Shown one piece after another: positions 33,641 through 43,089 of a DNA stretch of 64,000 bases. The notes beneath the pieces are model-generated. The model was given only the letters and a program-made list of their open reading frames with translations, was not told where the DNA came from and ran no database searches. The stretch spans positions 2,170,001 through 2,234,000 of the forward strand of contig NZ_JQMO01000003.1 in NCBI RefSeq assembly GCF_000744785.1, written 5' to 3'. Every line of letters starts with the position of its first letter. Position 1 is the stretch's first letter. This DNA comes from Kitasatospora azatica KCTC 9699. Lineage in GTDB: Bacteria > Actinomycetota > Actinomycetes > Streptomycetales > Streptomycetaceae. A program made the translations under genes and the position numbers.

Positions 33641-35125
33641 TCACCTTCCGTTCAGCCAGCTCGCCAGCTTTCCGCCCTTGTCCACGGCCCGCAGCCGCTT
33701 CTCGGCGGCCTCGCCGACCGCCTCGGTAGTGACCACCAGCAGCTCGTCCCCGGCCCGCAGCACGGTCGCCTTGTCCGGCACGAAGCTGCTGCCCTCGCGG
33801 ACCACCAGGGTCACCGCCGCCCCGGCCGGCAGCCGCAGCTCGCCGACCTCGACGCCGGACATCTTCGAGCCGGGCGCCAGCGAGACCGAGAGCAGGTGCC
33901 CGTGCAGGTGCTCCAGCGGCGCCGACTCGATGCCCAGGTCCTGGCCGATCGCGCCCTCGGAGATCCGCAGCTGCCTGGCCAGCCAGGGCAGCGTGGGGCC
34001 CTGCAGCAGGGTGAAGACGACCACCAGGATGAAGACGATGTTGAAGACGTCCTGGGCGTGCGGCACGTCGGCCACCAGCGGGATGGTGGCCAGCACGATC
34101 GGCACCGCCCCGCGCAGCCCGGCCCAGCTGAGCAGCGCCTGTTCGCGCCAGGGCAGCCGGAACGGGGTGAGAGTGATCACCACCGACAGCGGCCGGGCCA
34201 GCAGCACCAGCACCGTGCCGATCACGATCGCCGGCCAGACCGCCGAGCCCATGGTGGCGGGCGTGCAGAGCAGGCCGAGCAGCACGAACATGCCGATCTG
34301 CCCGATCCAGGCCAGCCCGTCGGCGAAGCCGCGGACCGCCGGACCGTGCGGCAGTTTGGCGTTGCCGAGCAGCACCGCGCAGATGTAGACGGCCAGGAAC
34401 CCGGAGCCGTGCAGCAGCGCACCGCCGGCGTAGGAGAGCACGGTCAGGGCCAGCACGGCGATGGGGTACAGGCCGGAGGAGGGCAGCGCCACGTGCCGCA
34501 GGCCGAAGGCGCCGATCCGGCCGACCGACAGGCCCACGGCGGCGCCGATCGCCAGCTCGGCGATGATCGTGCCGACCAGGACGTACCAGGAGTCGAACGG
34601 TCCGGTGGTGGCGAAGGCGACCACCAGGATCACCACGGGCGCGTCGTTGAAGCCGGACTCGGCCTCGAGCAGGCCGTTCAGTCGGGCCGGCAGCGGCACG
34701 GTGCGCAGCACCGAGAAGACGGCGGCGGCGTCGGTGGAGGAGACCACGGCGCCCAGCAGCAGCGACTCCCGCCAGTCGAGGCCGACCAGGTAGTGCGCCC
34801 CGGCGGCGGTGACGAAGACGCTGATCCCGACCCCGAAGGTGGCCAGCACCGAGGCGGCGGGCAGGACCGGTCTGAGTTCGCGCGAGTTGGTCTTGAGGCC
34901 GCCCTCGGCCAGGATCACCACCAGTGCGGCGTAGCCGAGCACCTGGGTGAGCTCGGCGTTGTTGAAGGTGACGCCGAGTCCGTTCTGGCCGAGTGCCACC
35001 CCGATCCCCAGGTAGAGCAGCAGGCTGGGCAGGCCGGAGCGGGTCGAGAGCCGCACCGCGACCACCGCGACCAGCAGGATCACGGAGCATTCGAGCAGGA
35101 AGGTGTTCAGGTGGGCGACATTCAC
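33641..35125 (-). CDS. CPA1-type cation:proton antiporter with TrkA-C domain
   Basis: This 494-residue protein has about 12 membrane helices of the Na+/H+ or K+/H+ exchanger fold followed by a cytosolic TrkA-C regulatory domain (about residues 405-480; SVSLAPGSKMSGVEVGELRL). The ion-binding region shows SSTDAAAVFSVL and EAESGFNDAPVVILVV, as in NhaP/CvrA potassium-proton antiporters. It probably exports K+ or Na+ in exchange for protons. It is divergent from the penicillin acylase gene. Confidence 0.9.
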   Translation of the reverse strand: MNVAHLNTFLLECSVILLVAVVAVRLSTRSGLPSLLLYLGIGVALGQNGLGVTFNNAELTQVLGYAALVVILAEGGLKTNSRELRPVLPAASVLATFGVGISVFVTAAGAHYLVGLDWRESLLLGAVVSSTDAAAVFSVLRTVPLPARLNGLLEAESGFNDAPVVILVVAFATTGPFDSWYVLVGTIIAELAIGAAVGLSVGRIGAFGLRHVALPSSGLYPIAVLALTVLSYAGGALLHGSGFLAVYICAVLLGNAKLPHGPAVRGFADGLAWIGQIGMFVLLGLLCTPATMGSAVWPAIVIGTVLVLLARPLSVVITLTPFRLPWREQALLSWAGLRGAVPIVLATIPLVADVPHAQDVFNIVFILVVVFTLLQGPTLPWLARQLRISEGAIGQDLGIESAPLEHLHGHLLSVSLAPGSKMSGVEVGELRLPAGAAVTLVVREGSSFVPDKATVLRAGDELLVVTTEAVGEAAEKRLRAVDKGGKLASWLNGR

Positions 35126-35435
35126 GCAGGGGCACCTCGGGGTCGCGGGCGGTAAGGGCGGGCGGCACGGGAGGGGTCACTGTGGCGGGGGTGGGCGAAG
35201 TGACACGGGGTCAGTCGATGGATCGTTACCCAGACTAACATTTTACCTGATCTTTGAAGTAGTGAATTCCGCGTACCGCCCGAGCCGACCCCTCAGCCGC
35301 GCCCGGTAGGGTCCCTGTGGTTCCACCGTGGGCGTCCCCCGTGCAACCGCGCCACCTGAGTCGTCCTAATGTGGTGAGCGGTCACGGCCGCCCAGCTGAT
35401 GTGACGTTGCCCCGCTCCCTGCCGCTAGGACCCAG
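35126..35435. other. Divergent intergenic region
   Basis: These 310 bases carry no supported gene. A relatively AT-rich patch at 35228-35270 (TAACATTTTACC; on the minus strand GGTAAAATG) is the likely promoter area for the antiporter. Confidence 0.55.
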
Positions 35436-38156
35436 ATGCCCCGCTCGAAGAAGTTCCGGCGCGCCCGTCTGATCGTGCTTGTGCTGGTCGTGCTCCTGGT
35501 GGCCTCGGTCGCGGCCGGCAGTTGGTACGCGGTGGACACGGTGCGCGCCTCGTTCCCGCAGCTCAGCGGGAGCGTCAGGGTCGCCGGCCTGAGCGCCGCG
35601 GTGGACGTCAAGCGGGACGCCCAGGGCATCCCGCAGATCTACGCCGACACGCCCGAGGACCTGTTCAAGGCACAGGGCTACGTGCAGGCCCAGGACCGGT
35701 TCTGGGAGATGGACGTCCGCCGGCACATCACCGCCGGCCGGCTCTCCGAGATGTTCGGATCGAGCCAGGTCGACACCGACGCGTTCATCCGCACCATGGG
35801 CTGGCGCGACGTCGCCCAGCAGGAGTACGACACCCAGCTCAGCCCGGAGACCAAGAAGAACCTGCAGGCCTACGCGGACGGCGTCAACGCCTGGCTGGCG
35901 CAGCACCCCGGCGGCCGCTCCGCCGCGCTGGAGTACGCGCTGCTCGGCACCGTCAACAGCGGCTACAAGCCCGAGCAGTGGACCCCGGTCGACTCGGTGG
36001 CCTGGCTGAAGGCGATGGCCTGGAACCTCTCCGGCAACCTGCAGGAGGAGATCGACCGCTCGCTGCTGAGTCAGGCCTTCTCCCCGGACCAGATCAACCA
36101 GCTCTACCCGGACTACCCGTACGACCGCAACGGCACCATCGTGCAGACCGGCACGGTCGGCACCGACGGCAGCTACAAGCCGCCGGCCGCGGCCGCGGCC
36201 AACAGCGGCAGCCCCACCCAGCAGGGCGCGGCGGTCACCCGGGGCCTGCAGGACATCTCCGCCAAGATGGCGGCCCTGCCGCAGCTGCTCGGCCCGCAGG
36301 GCCAGGGCATCGGCTCCAACTCCTGGGTGGTCTCCGGCGAGCACACCACCACCAACAAGCCGCTGCTGGCCAACGACCCGCACCTGGGCCCCGGCCTGCC
36401 CAACGTCTGGTACCAGATGGGCCTGCACTGCCGCACCGTCGGCACGGCCTGCCCGTACGACCTGTCCGGCTTCACCTTCGCGGGCCTGCCGGGCCTGGTG
36501 ATCGGCCACAACCAGTCGATCACCTGGGGCTTCACCAACCTCGGCGCCGACGTGACCGACCTCTACCTGGAGAAGGTCGCCGGCCCGGACACCTACCTGG
36601 TCGACGGCAAGGACGTGCAGTTCCAGACCCGCAAGGAGACCATCAAGGTGGCCGGCGGCAGCGACCGCGTGATCACCGTGCGGACCACCAACAACGGCCC
36701 GCTGATCTCCGACCAGAGCACCGAGCAGCAGAAGGTCGGCACCTACGCGCCGGTCGGCAACGTCGCCCCCGACCGCGGCACCAGCGGCTACGGCGTGGCG
36801 CTCAAGTGGACCGCGCTGGACCCCGGCAGGACCATGGACGCCGTCTTCGAGATCGACCGGGCCACCGACTGGGCCGGCTTCCGCAGCGCCGCGAGCCACT
36901 TCGCGGTCCCCGCGCAGAACCTGATCTACGCCGACACCAAGGGCAACATCGGCTACCAGGCCCCGGGCAACATCCCGGTCCGCGGCAAGGGCGACGGCAC
37001 CACCCCGGCGCCGGGCTGGGACAGCGCCTACAACTGGCGCAAGACGTACCTCGACTTCAAGACCCTGCCGTGGGCCCTCAACCCGCCGGCCGGCTACATC
37101 GTCACCGCCAACCAGGCCGTGGTCGACCCCTCCTACAAGCCGCTGCTGACCAAGGACTGGGAGTACGGCACCCGGGCCAAGGAGATCACCGACCAGATCA
37201 ACGCCCGGCTCGGCAAGGGCGGCAAGATCTCGCCCGACGACATGCAGTCGATGCAGCTGGACAACACCAGCGTGCTGGCCAAGACCCTGGTCCCGCTGCT
37301 GCTCAAGGAGCAGATCAGCGACCCGTACGTGCGCCAGGCCCAGGACCTGCTGAAGGACTGGAACTACAACCAGGACGCCGACTCGGCCGCCGCCGCCTAC
37401 TACAACGGCGTCTGGCGCCAGCTGCTGGTCCTGGCCTTCGGACAGAAGCTCCCGGCCTCACTGCGGGCCCAGGGCGACTGCCTGCTGGTCCAGCAGAAGG
37501 TGGACGTCAACCAGCCGGACGGCACGGTCGGTGGCGAGACCAAGATCGTCACCCAGTGCGGCAGCCGCAAGCCCAGCCAGGCCCAGCCGGACGGCGGCGA
37601 CCGCTGGATGGAGGTGGTCCGCCAGCAGCTGGGCAACCCGACCAGCCCGTGGTGGGACTACATCGACTCCAACCACCTGCAGCAGCACGGCCTGGACAAC
37701 CTGCTGAAGGAGGCGATGAAGGACGCCCGCCAGGACCTCACCGCCCACCTCGGCAAGGACATCTCCACCTGGAGCTGGGGCCGGCTGCACCCGCTGAACC
37801 TCAAGGAGCAGACGCTCGGCGTCGACACCTCCTCGATCGCCTCCGGGGTGGTGCACCGACTGCTCAACCGCGGGCCGTACCAGATGTCCGGCGGCTCGGC
37901 GGCGGTCGACGCCACCGGCTGGACGGCGGCGGCCGGCTACGACGTGGACTGGATCCCGTCGATGCGGATGGTGGTCGACCTGAGCGACTTCAACGCCTCG
38001 CACTGGATCAACGTGGGCGGCGAGTCCGGGCACGCGTTCCACGACAACTACGACGACCAGACCGACCTGTGGCGACAGGGCAAGCTGCTGCCCTGGGCCT
38101 GGTCCAGCAGCGCGGTGGACCAGGCGACCAGGAACAAGCTCACCCTGACGCCGTGA
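35436..38156 (+). CDS. Penicillin acylase family protein (Ntn hydrolase), exported
   Basis: This 906-residue protein is made as a precursor with an N-terminal membrane segment (RLIVLVLVVLLVASVAAGSW), an alpha-subunit region, and a beta subunit that starts at the nucleophile Ser294 in GIG-SNSWVVSG after autocatalytic removal of a linker. It hydrolyses amide bonds of acyl compounds; in actinobacteria relatives act on acyl-homoserine lactones, lipopeptides (echinocandins, aculeacin) or penicillins. Supporting marks: NDPHLGPGLPNVWYQ and GHNQSITWGFTNLGADVTD. Substrate and retention in the envelope are inferred from the family. Confidence 0.9.
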   Translation: MPRSKKFRRARLIVLVLVVLLVASVAAGSWYAVDTVRASFPQLSGSVRVAGLSAAVDVKRDAQGIPQIYADTPEDLFKAQGYVQAQDRFWEMDVRRHITAGRLSEMFGSSQVDTDAFIRTMGWRDVAQQEYDTQLSPETKKNLQAYADGVNAWLAQHPGGRSAALEYALLGTVNSGYKPEQWTPVDSVAWLKAMAWNLSGNLQEEIDRSLLSQAFSPDQINQLYPDYPYDRNGTIVQTGTVGTDGSYKPPAAAAANSGSPTQQGAAVTRGLQDISAKMAALPQLLGPQGQGIGSNSWVVSGEHTTTNKPLLANDPHLGPGLPNVWYQMGLHCRTVGTACPYDLSGFTFAGLPGLVIGHNQSITWGFTNLGADVTDLYLEKVAGPDTYLVDGKDVQFQTRKETIKVAGGSDRVITVRTTNNGPLISDQSTEQQKVGTYAPVGNVAPDRGTSGYGVALKWTALDPGRTMDAVFEIDRATDWAGFRSAASHFAVPAQNLIYADTKGNIGYQAPGNIPVRGKGDGTTPAPGWDSAYNWRKTYLDFKTLPWALNPPAGYIVTANQAVVDPSYKPLLTKDWEYGTRAKEITDQINARLGKGGKISPDDMQSMQLDNTSVLAKTLVPLLLKEQISDPYVRQAQDLLKDWNYNQDADSAAAAYYNGVWRQLLVLAFGQKLPASLRAQGDCLLVQQKVDVNQPDGTVGGETKIVTQCGSRKPSQAQPDGGDRWMEVVRQQLGNPTSPWWDYIDSNHLQQHGLDNLLKEAMKDARQDLTAHLGKDISTWSWGRLHPLNLKEQTLGVDTSSIASGVVHRLLNRGPYQMSGGSAAVDATGWTAAAGYDVDWIPSMRMVVDLSDFNASHWINVGGESGHAFHDNYDDQTDLWRQGKLLPWAWSSSAVDQATRNKLTLTP

Positions 38157-38207
38157 CCCCGACGCCGAAAAGCACCACCTGCTGACGGCGGATCAAGAGG
38201 CGGCGGA

Positions 38208-38795
38208 TCAGAACCGGTGCACGCCCGTGGGAGTCACCACGGCGTGCACCGGCCGGTCGTGCGGCTCGGCCGGCACCCGTTCCAGCAGCTCGCTCCCGTA
38301 GAGCAGGGTGGCCAGCAGCGGCTCGGCGCCGGCTCGGGCCAGCCGGGCCAGCACCCGGTCGTAGGAGCCGCCGCCGCGCCCCAGCCGCAGCCCGTGCCGG
38401 TCCACCGCCAGTCCGGGCAGCAGCACCACATGCGCCGCGCAGACGGCGGCCGGGCCGAGCCGCGGGCCGGTCGGCTCCAGCAGGCCGCGGGCGGCGGGGG
38501 CCAGCCGCTCGGGGCCCTGGTAGGCGGCCCAGTCCAGGTCGTTGTCCGGCAGCAGCACCGGCAGCAGGACCGGGACACCGCGCCCGTGCAGCAGGTCGAG
38601 CAGCGGGCGGGTGCCGGGCTCCGCGCCGACCGAGACGTAGGCGGCCACGGTGGCCTCGGCGGGGACCAGAGCAAGCGCTTGCTCAGCCAGCGCCGCAGCG
38701 GCCGCGGCCCGCTGTTCGGGGGACAGCGCCCGCCGGTCGGCCAGCAGGCGTGACCTCAGTTCGGCCTTCTCGTTGTACAAGAGATCGTCAGACAC
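38208..38795 (-). CDS. 5-formyltetrahydrofolate cyclo-ligase
   Basis: This 195-residue enzyme converts 5-formyl-THF to 5,10-methenyl-THF using ATP. The family pattern VVLLPGLAVDRHGLRLGRGGGSYDRVL lies near the C-terminus (only part of it is quoted by family: LGRGGGSYDR is the ATP/Mg site), and the N-terminal basic LRSRLLADRRALS begins the fold. GTG 38795 follows GGAGG by eight bases. It is divergent from the GGDEF-like gene, with 39 bases between. The stop lies in a short duplication (TGATCCGCCG twice, 15 bp apart). Confidence 0.9.
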   Translation of the reverse strand: MSDDLLYNEKAELRSRLLADRRALSPEQRAAAAAALAEQALALVPAEATVAAYVSVGAEPGTRPLLDLLHGRGVPVLLPVLLPDNDLDWAAYQGPERLAPAARGLLEPTGPRLGPAAVCAAHVVLLPGLAVDRHGLRLGRGGGSYDRVLARLARAGAEPLLATLLYGSELLERVPAEPHDRPVHAVVTPTGVHRF

Positions 38796-38834
38796 GGATC
38801 GATCCTCCCGCAGTCGCTCCCCCGAGGGAGTCCC

Positions 38835-39674
38835 ATGGCACTCGTGGTCCAGGCGCTCGCCCTGCTCAGCCTCCCGCTGGCCGCGCTCTGCGCCCTGCTC
38901 GCGCTCCGCCTGCGCCGCTCCCGCAACACCCGCACCGACCAGGAACGCGGCCTGCGCACCCAGCTGGCCGAACTCGAGGAGCGCTGCGCCGAGCTGGCCC
39001 GCAGCGCCGCCCGTGACCCGCTCACCGGAGTGTGGAACCACCGCCACCTCCAGCTCACCCTGGAGCGTGAGGTGCAGCGCTGCCGGCGCCGGCTCAAGCC
39101 GGGCGAGAGCGCACCGGAACTGGCCGTGGTGCTGCTGGAGATCGAGGGCTTCGAGGCGGTCAACGCCGAGCACGGGCGGCACCGGGCCCAGGCGATCCTG
39201 CGCGACCTGGCCCAGCGGCTCACCGTCGAGGTCCGCCGCTCGGACACCCTCGGCCGGTACGGCGGCACCGAGTTCCTGGTGGTGCTGCCCGACACCGGCG
39301 CCGCGGGCGCGGCCAAGGTCGCCGAGCGGCTCTGCTGGACGGTCCGCCGCCACCGGCTGCTGGGCTGGACCCTCGAGCCCTGGCAGGGGGAGTCGCCGTC
39401 CGGCAGCGGCAGCGGTACCGGCAGGGGCAACGGCAACGGCCTGCGGGCCAGCGCCGGCATCGCGGTGCTCGGCGCCGACGGCGGCTACCACCCGGTCCCG
39501 CTGCTGCGCGCCGCCGACCGCGCACTGCTCGCCGCCAAGCGTGCGGCCGCCCGGGCAACGCCCACCGAAAGGCACGGTAATCTGTCGCCCTGTGCCGGCC
39601 CGGGTCCCACAACCCACACCGGCGCCGCCCGTACCGTCGCTGCCGTGACTGTCGCCGACGAGGTTCGTTCATAG
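38835..39674 (+). CDS. Membrane-anchored degenerate GGDEF domain protein
   Basis: This 279-residue protein has one N-terminal membrane helix (residues about 1-26), a short coiled coil, and a diguanylate cyclase-like domain (about 60-240) beginning ARDPLTGVWNHRHLQ. The signature is RYGGTEF, with Thr in place of Asp/Glu of GG(D/E)EF, and the first metal site (normally DxDxFKxxND) reads EIEGFEAVNAEHG. Two metal or nucleotide positions are therefore changed and cyclase activity is doubtful. The last 60 residues are unlike the family. It may bind nucleotide or act as a scaffold. Confidence 0.82.
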   Translation: MALVVQALALLSLPLAALCALLALRLRRSRNTRTDQERGLRTQLAELEERCAELARSAARDPLTGVWNHRHLQLTLEREVQRCRRRLKPGESAPELAVVLLEIEGFEAVNAEHGRHRAQAILRDLAQRLTVEVRRSDTLGRYGGTEFLVVLPDTGAAGAAKVAERLCWTVRRHRLLGWTLEPWQGESPSGSGSGTGRGNGNGLRASAGIAVLGADGGYHPVPLLRAADRALLAAKRAAARATPTERHGNLSPCAGPGPTTHTGAARTVAAVTVADEVRS

Positions 39675-39728
39675 CCGATTAACCTCGCTCTCAGTCAGGG
39701 CGGTCATCTGCCTTAGTAAGGTCAACGC

Positions 39729-40646
39729 ATGACGACGAACCCCCGCATGCCCGTCACCAAGGCCGTTGTGCCTGCCGCCGGTCTCGGAACCCGCTTCCTG
39801 CCGGCCACCAAGGCCACGCCCAAGGAGATGCTGCCCGTCGTCGACAAGCCGGCCATCCAGTACGTGGTCGAAGAGGCCGCCGCCGCCGGCCTGTCCGACA
39901 TACTGATGGTCACCGGCCGCAACAAGCGCGCCCTCGAGGACCACTTCGACCGGGCCTACGAACTCGAGGAGCTGCTCGCCCGCAAGGGCGACGAGGACAA
40001 GCTGCGCCGGGTCCAGGAGTCGGTCTCGCTGGCCAACATGCACTACGTCCGCCAGGGCGACCCCAAGGGCCTGGGCCACGCCGTGCTGGTCGCCGAGCAG
40101 CACGTGGCAGGGCAGCCGTTCGCGGTGCTGCTCGGCGACGACCTGATCGACCCGCGCGACCCGCTGCTCTCCCGGATGATCGAGGTCCAGCAGGAGCTGG
40201 GCGGCTCGGTGGTGGCGCTGATGGAGGTCGACCCGGCGCAGATCCACCTCTACGGCTGTGCGGCGGTCAAGGCGAACGGCTTCGGCGAGGACGTCTTCCA
40301 CGTCACCGACCTGGTGGAGAAGCCGGAGCCGGCTGACGCCCCGTCGAACTACGCGGTGATCGGCCGTTACGTGCTGGACCCGGCCGTCTTCGACGTGCTG
40401 AAGAAGACCGAGCCCGGCCGCGGCGGCGAGATCCAGCTGACCGACGCGCTGCGCACGCTGTCCACGCTGAGCCTCGAGGAGGGCGGTCAGGTGCACGGTG
40501 TGCTCTTCGACGGCCGCCGCTACGACACCGGTGACCGCGCCGACTACCTGCGCGCGATCGTCCGGCTGGCCTGCGAGCGCGAGGACCTGGGCCCGGAGTT
40601 CCGCGGCTGGCTGAAGGACTTCGTCAGCGGCGAGATGCAGAGCTGA
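39729..40646 (+). CDS. galU: UTP--glucose-1-phosphate uridylyltransferase
   Basis: This 305-residue nucleotidyltransferase makes UDP-glucose from UTP and glucose-1-phosphate. The nucleotide-binding start AVVPAAGLGTRFLPATKATP, the PKEMLPVVDKPAIQYVVEEA region and the sugar-site GDDLIDPRD and VEKPEP are all present. Length matches GalU. It begins a rightward block galU, moeA/glp, moaC, mog, GNAT, sepX that is conserved in streptomycetes. AAGG eight bases before ATG 39729 is the SD. Confidence 0.95.
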   Translation: MTTNPRMPVTKAVVPAAGLGTRFLPATKATPKEMLPVVDKPAIQYVVEEAAAAGLSDILMVTGRNKRALEDHFDRAYELEELLARKGDEDKLRRVQESVSLANMHYVRQGDPKGLGHAVLVAEQHVAGQPFAVLLGDDLIDPRDPLLSRMIEVQQELGGSVVALMEVDPAQIHLYGCAAVKANGFGEDVFHVTDLVEKPEPADAPSNYAVIGRYVLDPAVFDVLKKTEPGRGGEIQLTDALRTLSTLSLEEGGQVHGVLFDGRRYDTGDRADYLRAIVRLACEREDLGPEFRGWLKDFVSGEMQS

Positions 40647-40688
40647 TCAGGAACAGATCGAGTTGGCCGATCGAAGGGCGGTAGGGCG

Positions 40689-41993
40689 ATGAGCCGGCAG
40701 GACGCGTGCGGGACCGAGACCCCGGGACACCGGCACTGGACCGTCGACGAGCACCTCGCCGACGTGCTGGCGCAGGTCGCCCCGCTGCCCGCGATCGAGC
40801 TGCAGCTGCTGGACGCCCAGGACTGCCGGCTCGCCGAGGACGTGGTCGCCGCCGGTGACCTGCCGCCCTTCGACAACAGCTCGATGGACGGCTACGCCGT
40901 CCGTACCGCCGACACGATCGGCGCCACCGAGCGCTACCCGTCGGTCCTGACCGTGGTCGGCGAGATCGCCGCCGGGGCCGGTGAGCTGCCCAAGGTCGGC
41001 CCCGGACAGGCCGCGCGGATCATGACCGGCGCCCCGGTGCCGCCCGGCGCCGAGGCCGTCGCCCCGGTCGAGTGGACCGACGGCGGCAGTGGCACCGGCC
41101 AGGCCGCCGACGCGATGAGCGCGGCCCAGCCCAGCACCGAGGTGCGGGTCCGCCAGGAGGTCCGCGAGGGCGAGCACATCCGCCGCCGGGGCAGTGATGT
41201 CCGGGCCGGCAGCACCGTGCTCACCGCCGGCACCCGGCTCGGCCCGACCCAGCTCGGCCTGCTGGCGGCGATCGGCCGCGGCGAGGTGCGGGTCCGCCCG
41301 CGCCCGCGGGTGGTGGTGCTCTCCACCGGCAGCGAACTGGTGCAGCCCGGCGAGCCGGTCGGTCCCGGGCAGATCTGGGACTCCAACAGCTTCACCCTGA
41401 CCGCCGCCGCCCAGGCGGCCGGCGCGATCGCCTACCGGGTCGGCGGGGTGCGCGACGAGGCGGCGGTGCTGCGCGGCGTGCTGGAGGACCAGCTCGGCCG
41501 GGCCGACCTGATCGTCACCAGCGGCGGGGTCAGCGTCGGGGCCTACGACGTGGTCAAGGAGGTCTTCGCCGACTACGGCGGGGTGGACTTCCGCAAGCTG
41601 CGGATGCAGCCCGGCAAGCCGCAGGGCTTCGGCCGGATCGGCGCCGGCGACGGCGGCGCGGGCATCCCGCTGCTCGCCCTGCCCGGCAACCCGGTCAGCG
41701 CCTACATCTCCTTCGAGCTGTTCGTCCGCCCGGTGATCCGCACCATGCTCGGCGCGTCCGACGTGCACCGTCCGGTGGTCCGTGCCGTCTGCACCGCGGA
41801 CCTGCGCTCGCCGGCCGGCCGCCGGCAGTTCCTGCGCGGCTGGTACGCGGAGGGCACGGTGGCGCCGGTCGGCGGCGCGGACTCGCACCTGGTCGGGGCG
41901 CTGGCCCGGGCGAACTGCCTGATCACCGTCCCCGAGGACGCGGTCGCGGTGACCGCCGGCGAGGCCGTCGACGTGGTCCTTCTGACGGACTGA
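40689..41993 (+). CDS. moeA: Molybdopterin molybdotransferase MoeA / gephyrin-like protein Glp
   Basis: This 434-residue protein has the MoeA architecture: N-terminal domain with DLPPFDNSSMDGYAVR, GAPVPPGAEAVAPVE, the MoCF core with VLSTGSELVQPGEP and SGGVSVGAYD, and a C-terminal beta domain. MoeA inserts molybdate into molybdopterin-AMP. In Actinobacteria a MoeA-like protein (Glp) also works in cell division with a membrane receptor related to SepX; that receptor-type gene lies four genes downstream here. The sequence alone cannot separate the two roles. The stop codon sits in an 8-bp duplication (CTGACGGA, CTGACGGC). Confidence 0.9.
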   Translation: MSRQDACGTETPGHRHWTVDEHLADVLAQVAPLPAIELQLLDAQDCRLAEDVVAAGDLPPFDNSSMDGYAVRTADTIGATERYPSVLTVVGEIAAGAGELPKVGPGQAARIMTGAPVPPGAEAVAPVEWTDGGSGTGQAADAMSAAQPSTEVRVRQEVREGEHIRRRGSDVRAGSTVLTAGTRLGPTQLGLLAAIGRGEVRVRPRPRVVVLSTGSELVQPGEPVGPGQIWDSNSFTLTAAAQAAGAIAYRVGGVRDEAAVLRGVLEDQLGRADLIVTSGGVSVGAYDVVKEVFADYGGVDFRKLRMQPGKPQGFGRIGAGDGGAGIPLLALPGNPVSAYISFELFVRPVIRTMLGASDVHRPVVRAVCTADLRSPAGRRQFLRGWYAEGTVAPVGGADSHLVGALARANCLITVPEDAVAVTAGEAVDVVLLTD

Positions 41994-42083
41994 CGGCCGT
42001 TCGCCGGTCGGACCGCTCACGATCAGGCGGGGCGCGAGGAGTACGGTAGCGCGGTATTCATCCCGTTCTGCTGGAGTACTGAC

Positions 42084-42578
42084 GTGACCACACCCCCCGG
42101 CGACCGCCTGACGCATGTGGACGAGACCGGCGCCGCGCGCATGGTGGACGTCTCCGAGAAGGCCACCACGGTGCGCACCGCCGTGGCGGCCGGCCGGGTG
42201 ACCGTGTCGCCCCGGGTGGTGGAACTGCTGCGCGGCGAGGGCGTGCCGAAGGGCGACGCGCTGGCCGCCGCCCGGATCGCCGGGATCATGGGCGCCAAGA
42301 AGACCCCCGAGCTGATCCCGCTCTGCCACCCGATCGCGATCTCCGGCGTCACCGTGGACCTGGCGGTGACCGACGAGGCCGTGGAGATCACCGCCACCGT
42401 GCGCACCGCCGACCGCACCGGGGTGGAGATGGAGGCCCTCACCGCGGTCGCGGTGGCCGGGCTGACCGTGATCGACATGGTCAAGGCGGTGGACAAGGCG
42501 GCCGCGATCCAGGACGTCCGGGTGCTCACCAAGACCGGCGGCAAGAGCGGCGACTGGGCACGGGGTGAGTCCGCGTGA
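42084..42578 (+). CDS. moaC: Cyclic pyranopterin monophosphate synthase MoaC
   Basis: This 164-residue enzyme forms cyclic pyranopterin monophosphate with MoaA in the first step of molybdopterin synthesis. Marks: LTHVDETGAARMVDVSEKA at the start, KKTPELIPLCHPIAISGV, and GVEMEALTAVAVAGLTVIDM with KAVDK. The length is normal. It starts at GTG 42084 (GGAG upstream; possible -10 TACGGT at 42042) and overlaps the next gene by 4 bp. Confidence 0.95.
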   Translation: MTTPPGDRLTHVDETGAARMVDVSEKATTVRTAVAAGRVTVSPRVVELLRGEGVPKGDALAAARIAGIMGAKKTPELIPLCHPIAISGVTVDLAVTDEAVEITATVRTADRTGVEMEALTAVAVAGLTVIDMVKAVDKAAAIQDVRVLTKTGGKSGDWARGESA

Positions 42579-43075
42579 GGGCGCTCGCCGTCACCGTCTC
42601 CAACCGCGCCTCGGCCGGGGTCTACCAGGACAAGGGCGGCCCGCTGCTGGTCGAGGGCCTGCGCCGGATGGGCTTCGCGGTGGACGGCCCGCAGCTGGTG
42701 CCGGACGGTGAGCCGGTGCTGCTGGCGCTGCGGGAGGCCGTCGCGGCCGGGTACGACGTGGTGCTGACCACCGGCGGTACCGGGATCTCGCCGATGGACC
42801 TCACCCCGGAGATGACCGCCCAGGTGATCGATCGTCAGATCCCCGGGATCGCCGAGGCGATCCGGGCCTACGGGCGGGAGAAGGTGCCTACCTCGGTGCT
42901 CTCCCGGGGCCTGGCCGGCCTGGCCGGACGGACCGTGATCGTCAACCTGCCCGGGTCCACCGGCGGGGTGAAGGACGGGCTGGCGGTCCTGGAGCCGCTG
43001 CTGGCGCACGCCGTCGACCAGTTGGCCGGCGGGGACCATCCGCGTCCCCCCGCCGCCGAGCGGAGACCGAGCTGA
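42575..43075 (+). CDS. mog: MogA/MoaB-type molybdopterin adenylyltransferase
   Basis: This 166-residue protein activates molybdopterin by adenylation. The family loops TVSNRASAGVYQDKGGPLL and VVLTTGGTGISPMDLTPE are intact, as is LPGSTGGVKDGL near the end. GTG 42575 overlaps the moaC stop in GTGA, giving translational coupling. Confidence 0.93.
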   Translation: MRALAVTVSNRASAGVYQDKGGPLLVEGLRRMGFAVDGPQLVPDGEPVLLALREAVAAGYDVVLTTGGTGISPMDLTPEMTAQVIDRQIPGIAEAIRAYGREKVPTSVLSRGLAGLAGRTVIVNLPGSTGGVKDGLAVLEPLLAHAVDQLAGGDHPRPPAAERRPS

Positions 43076-43089
43076 GCGCCGGCTGGCCG

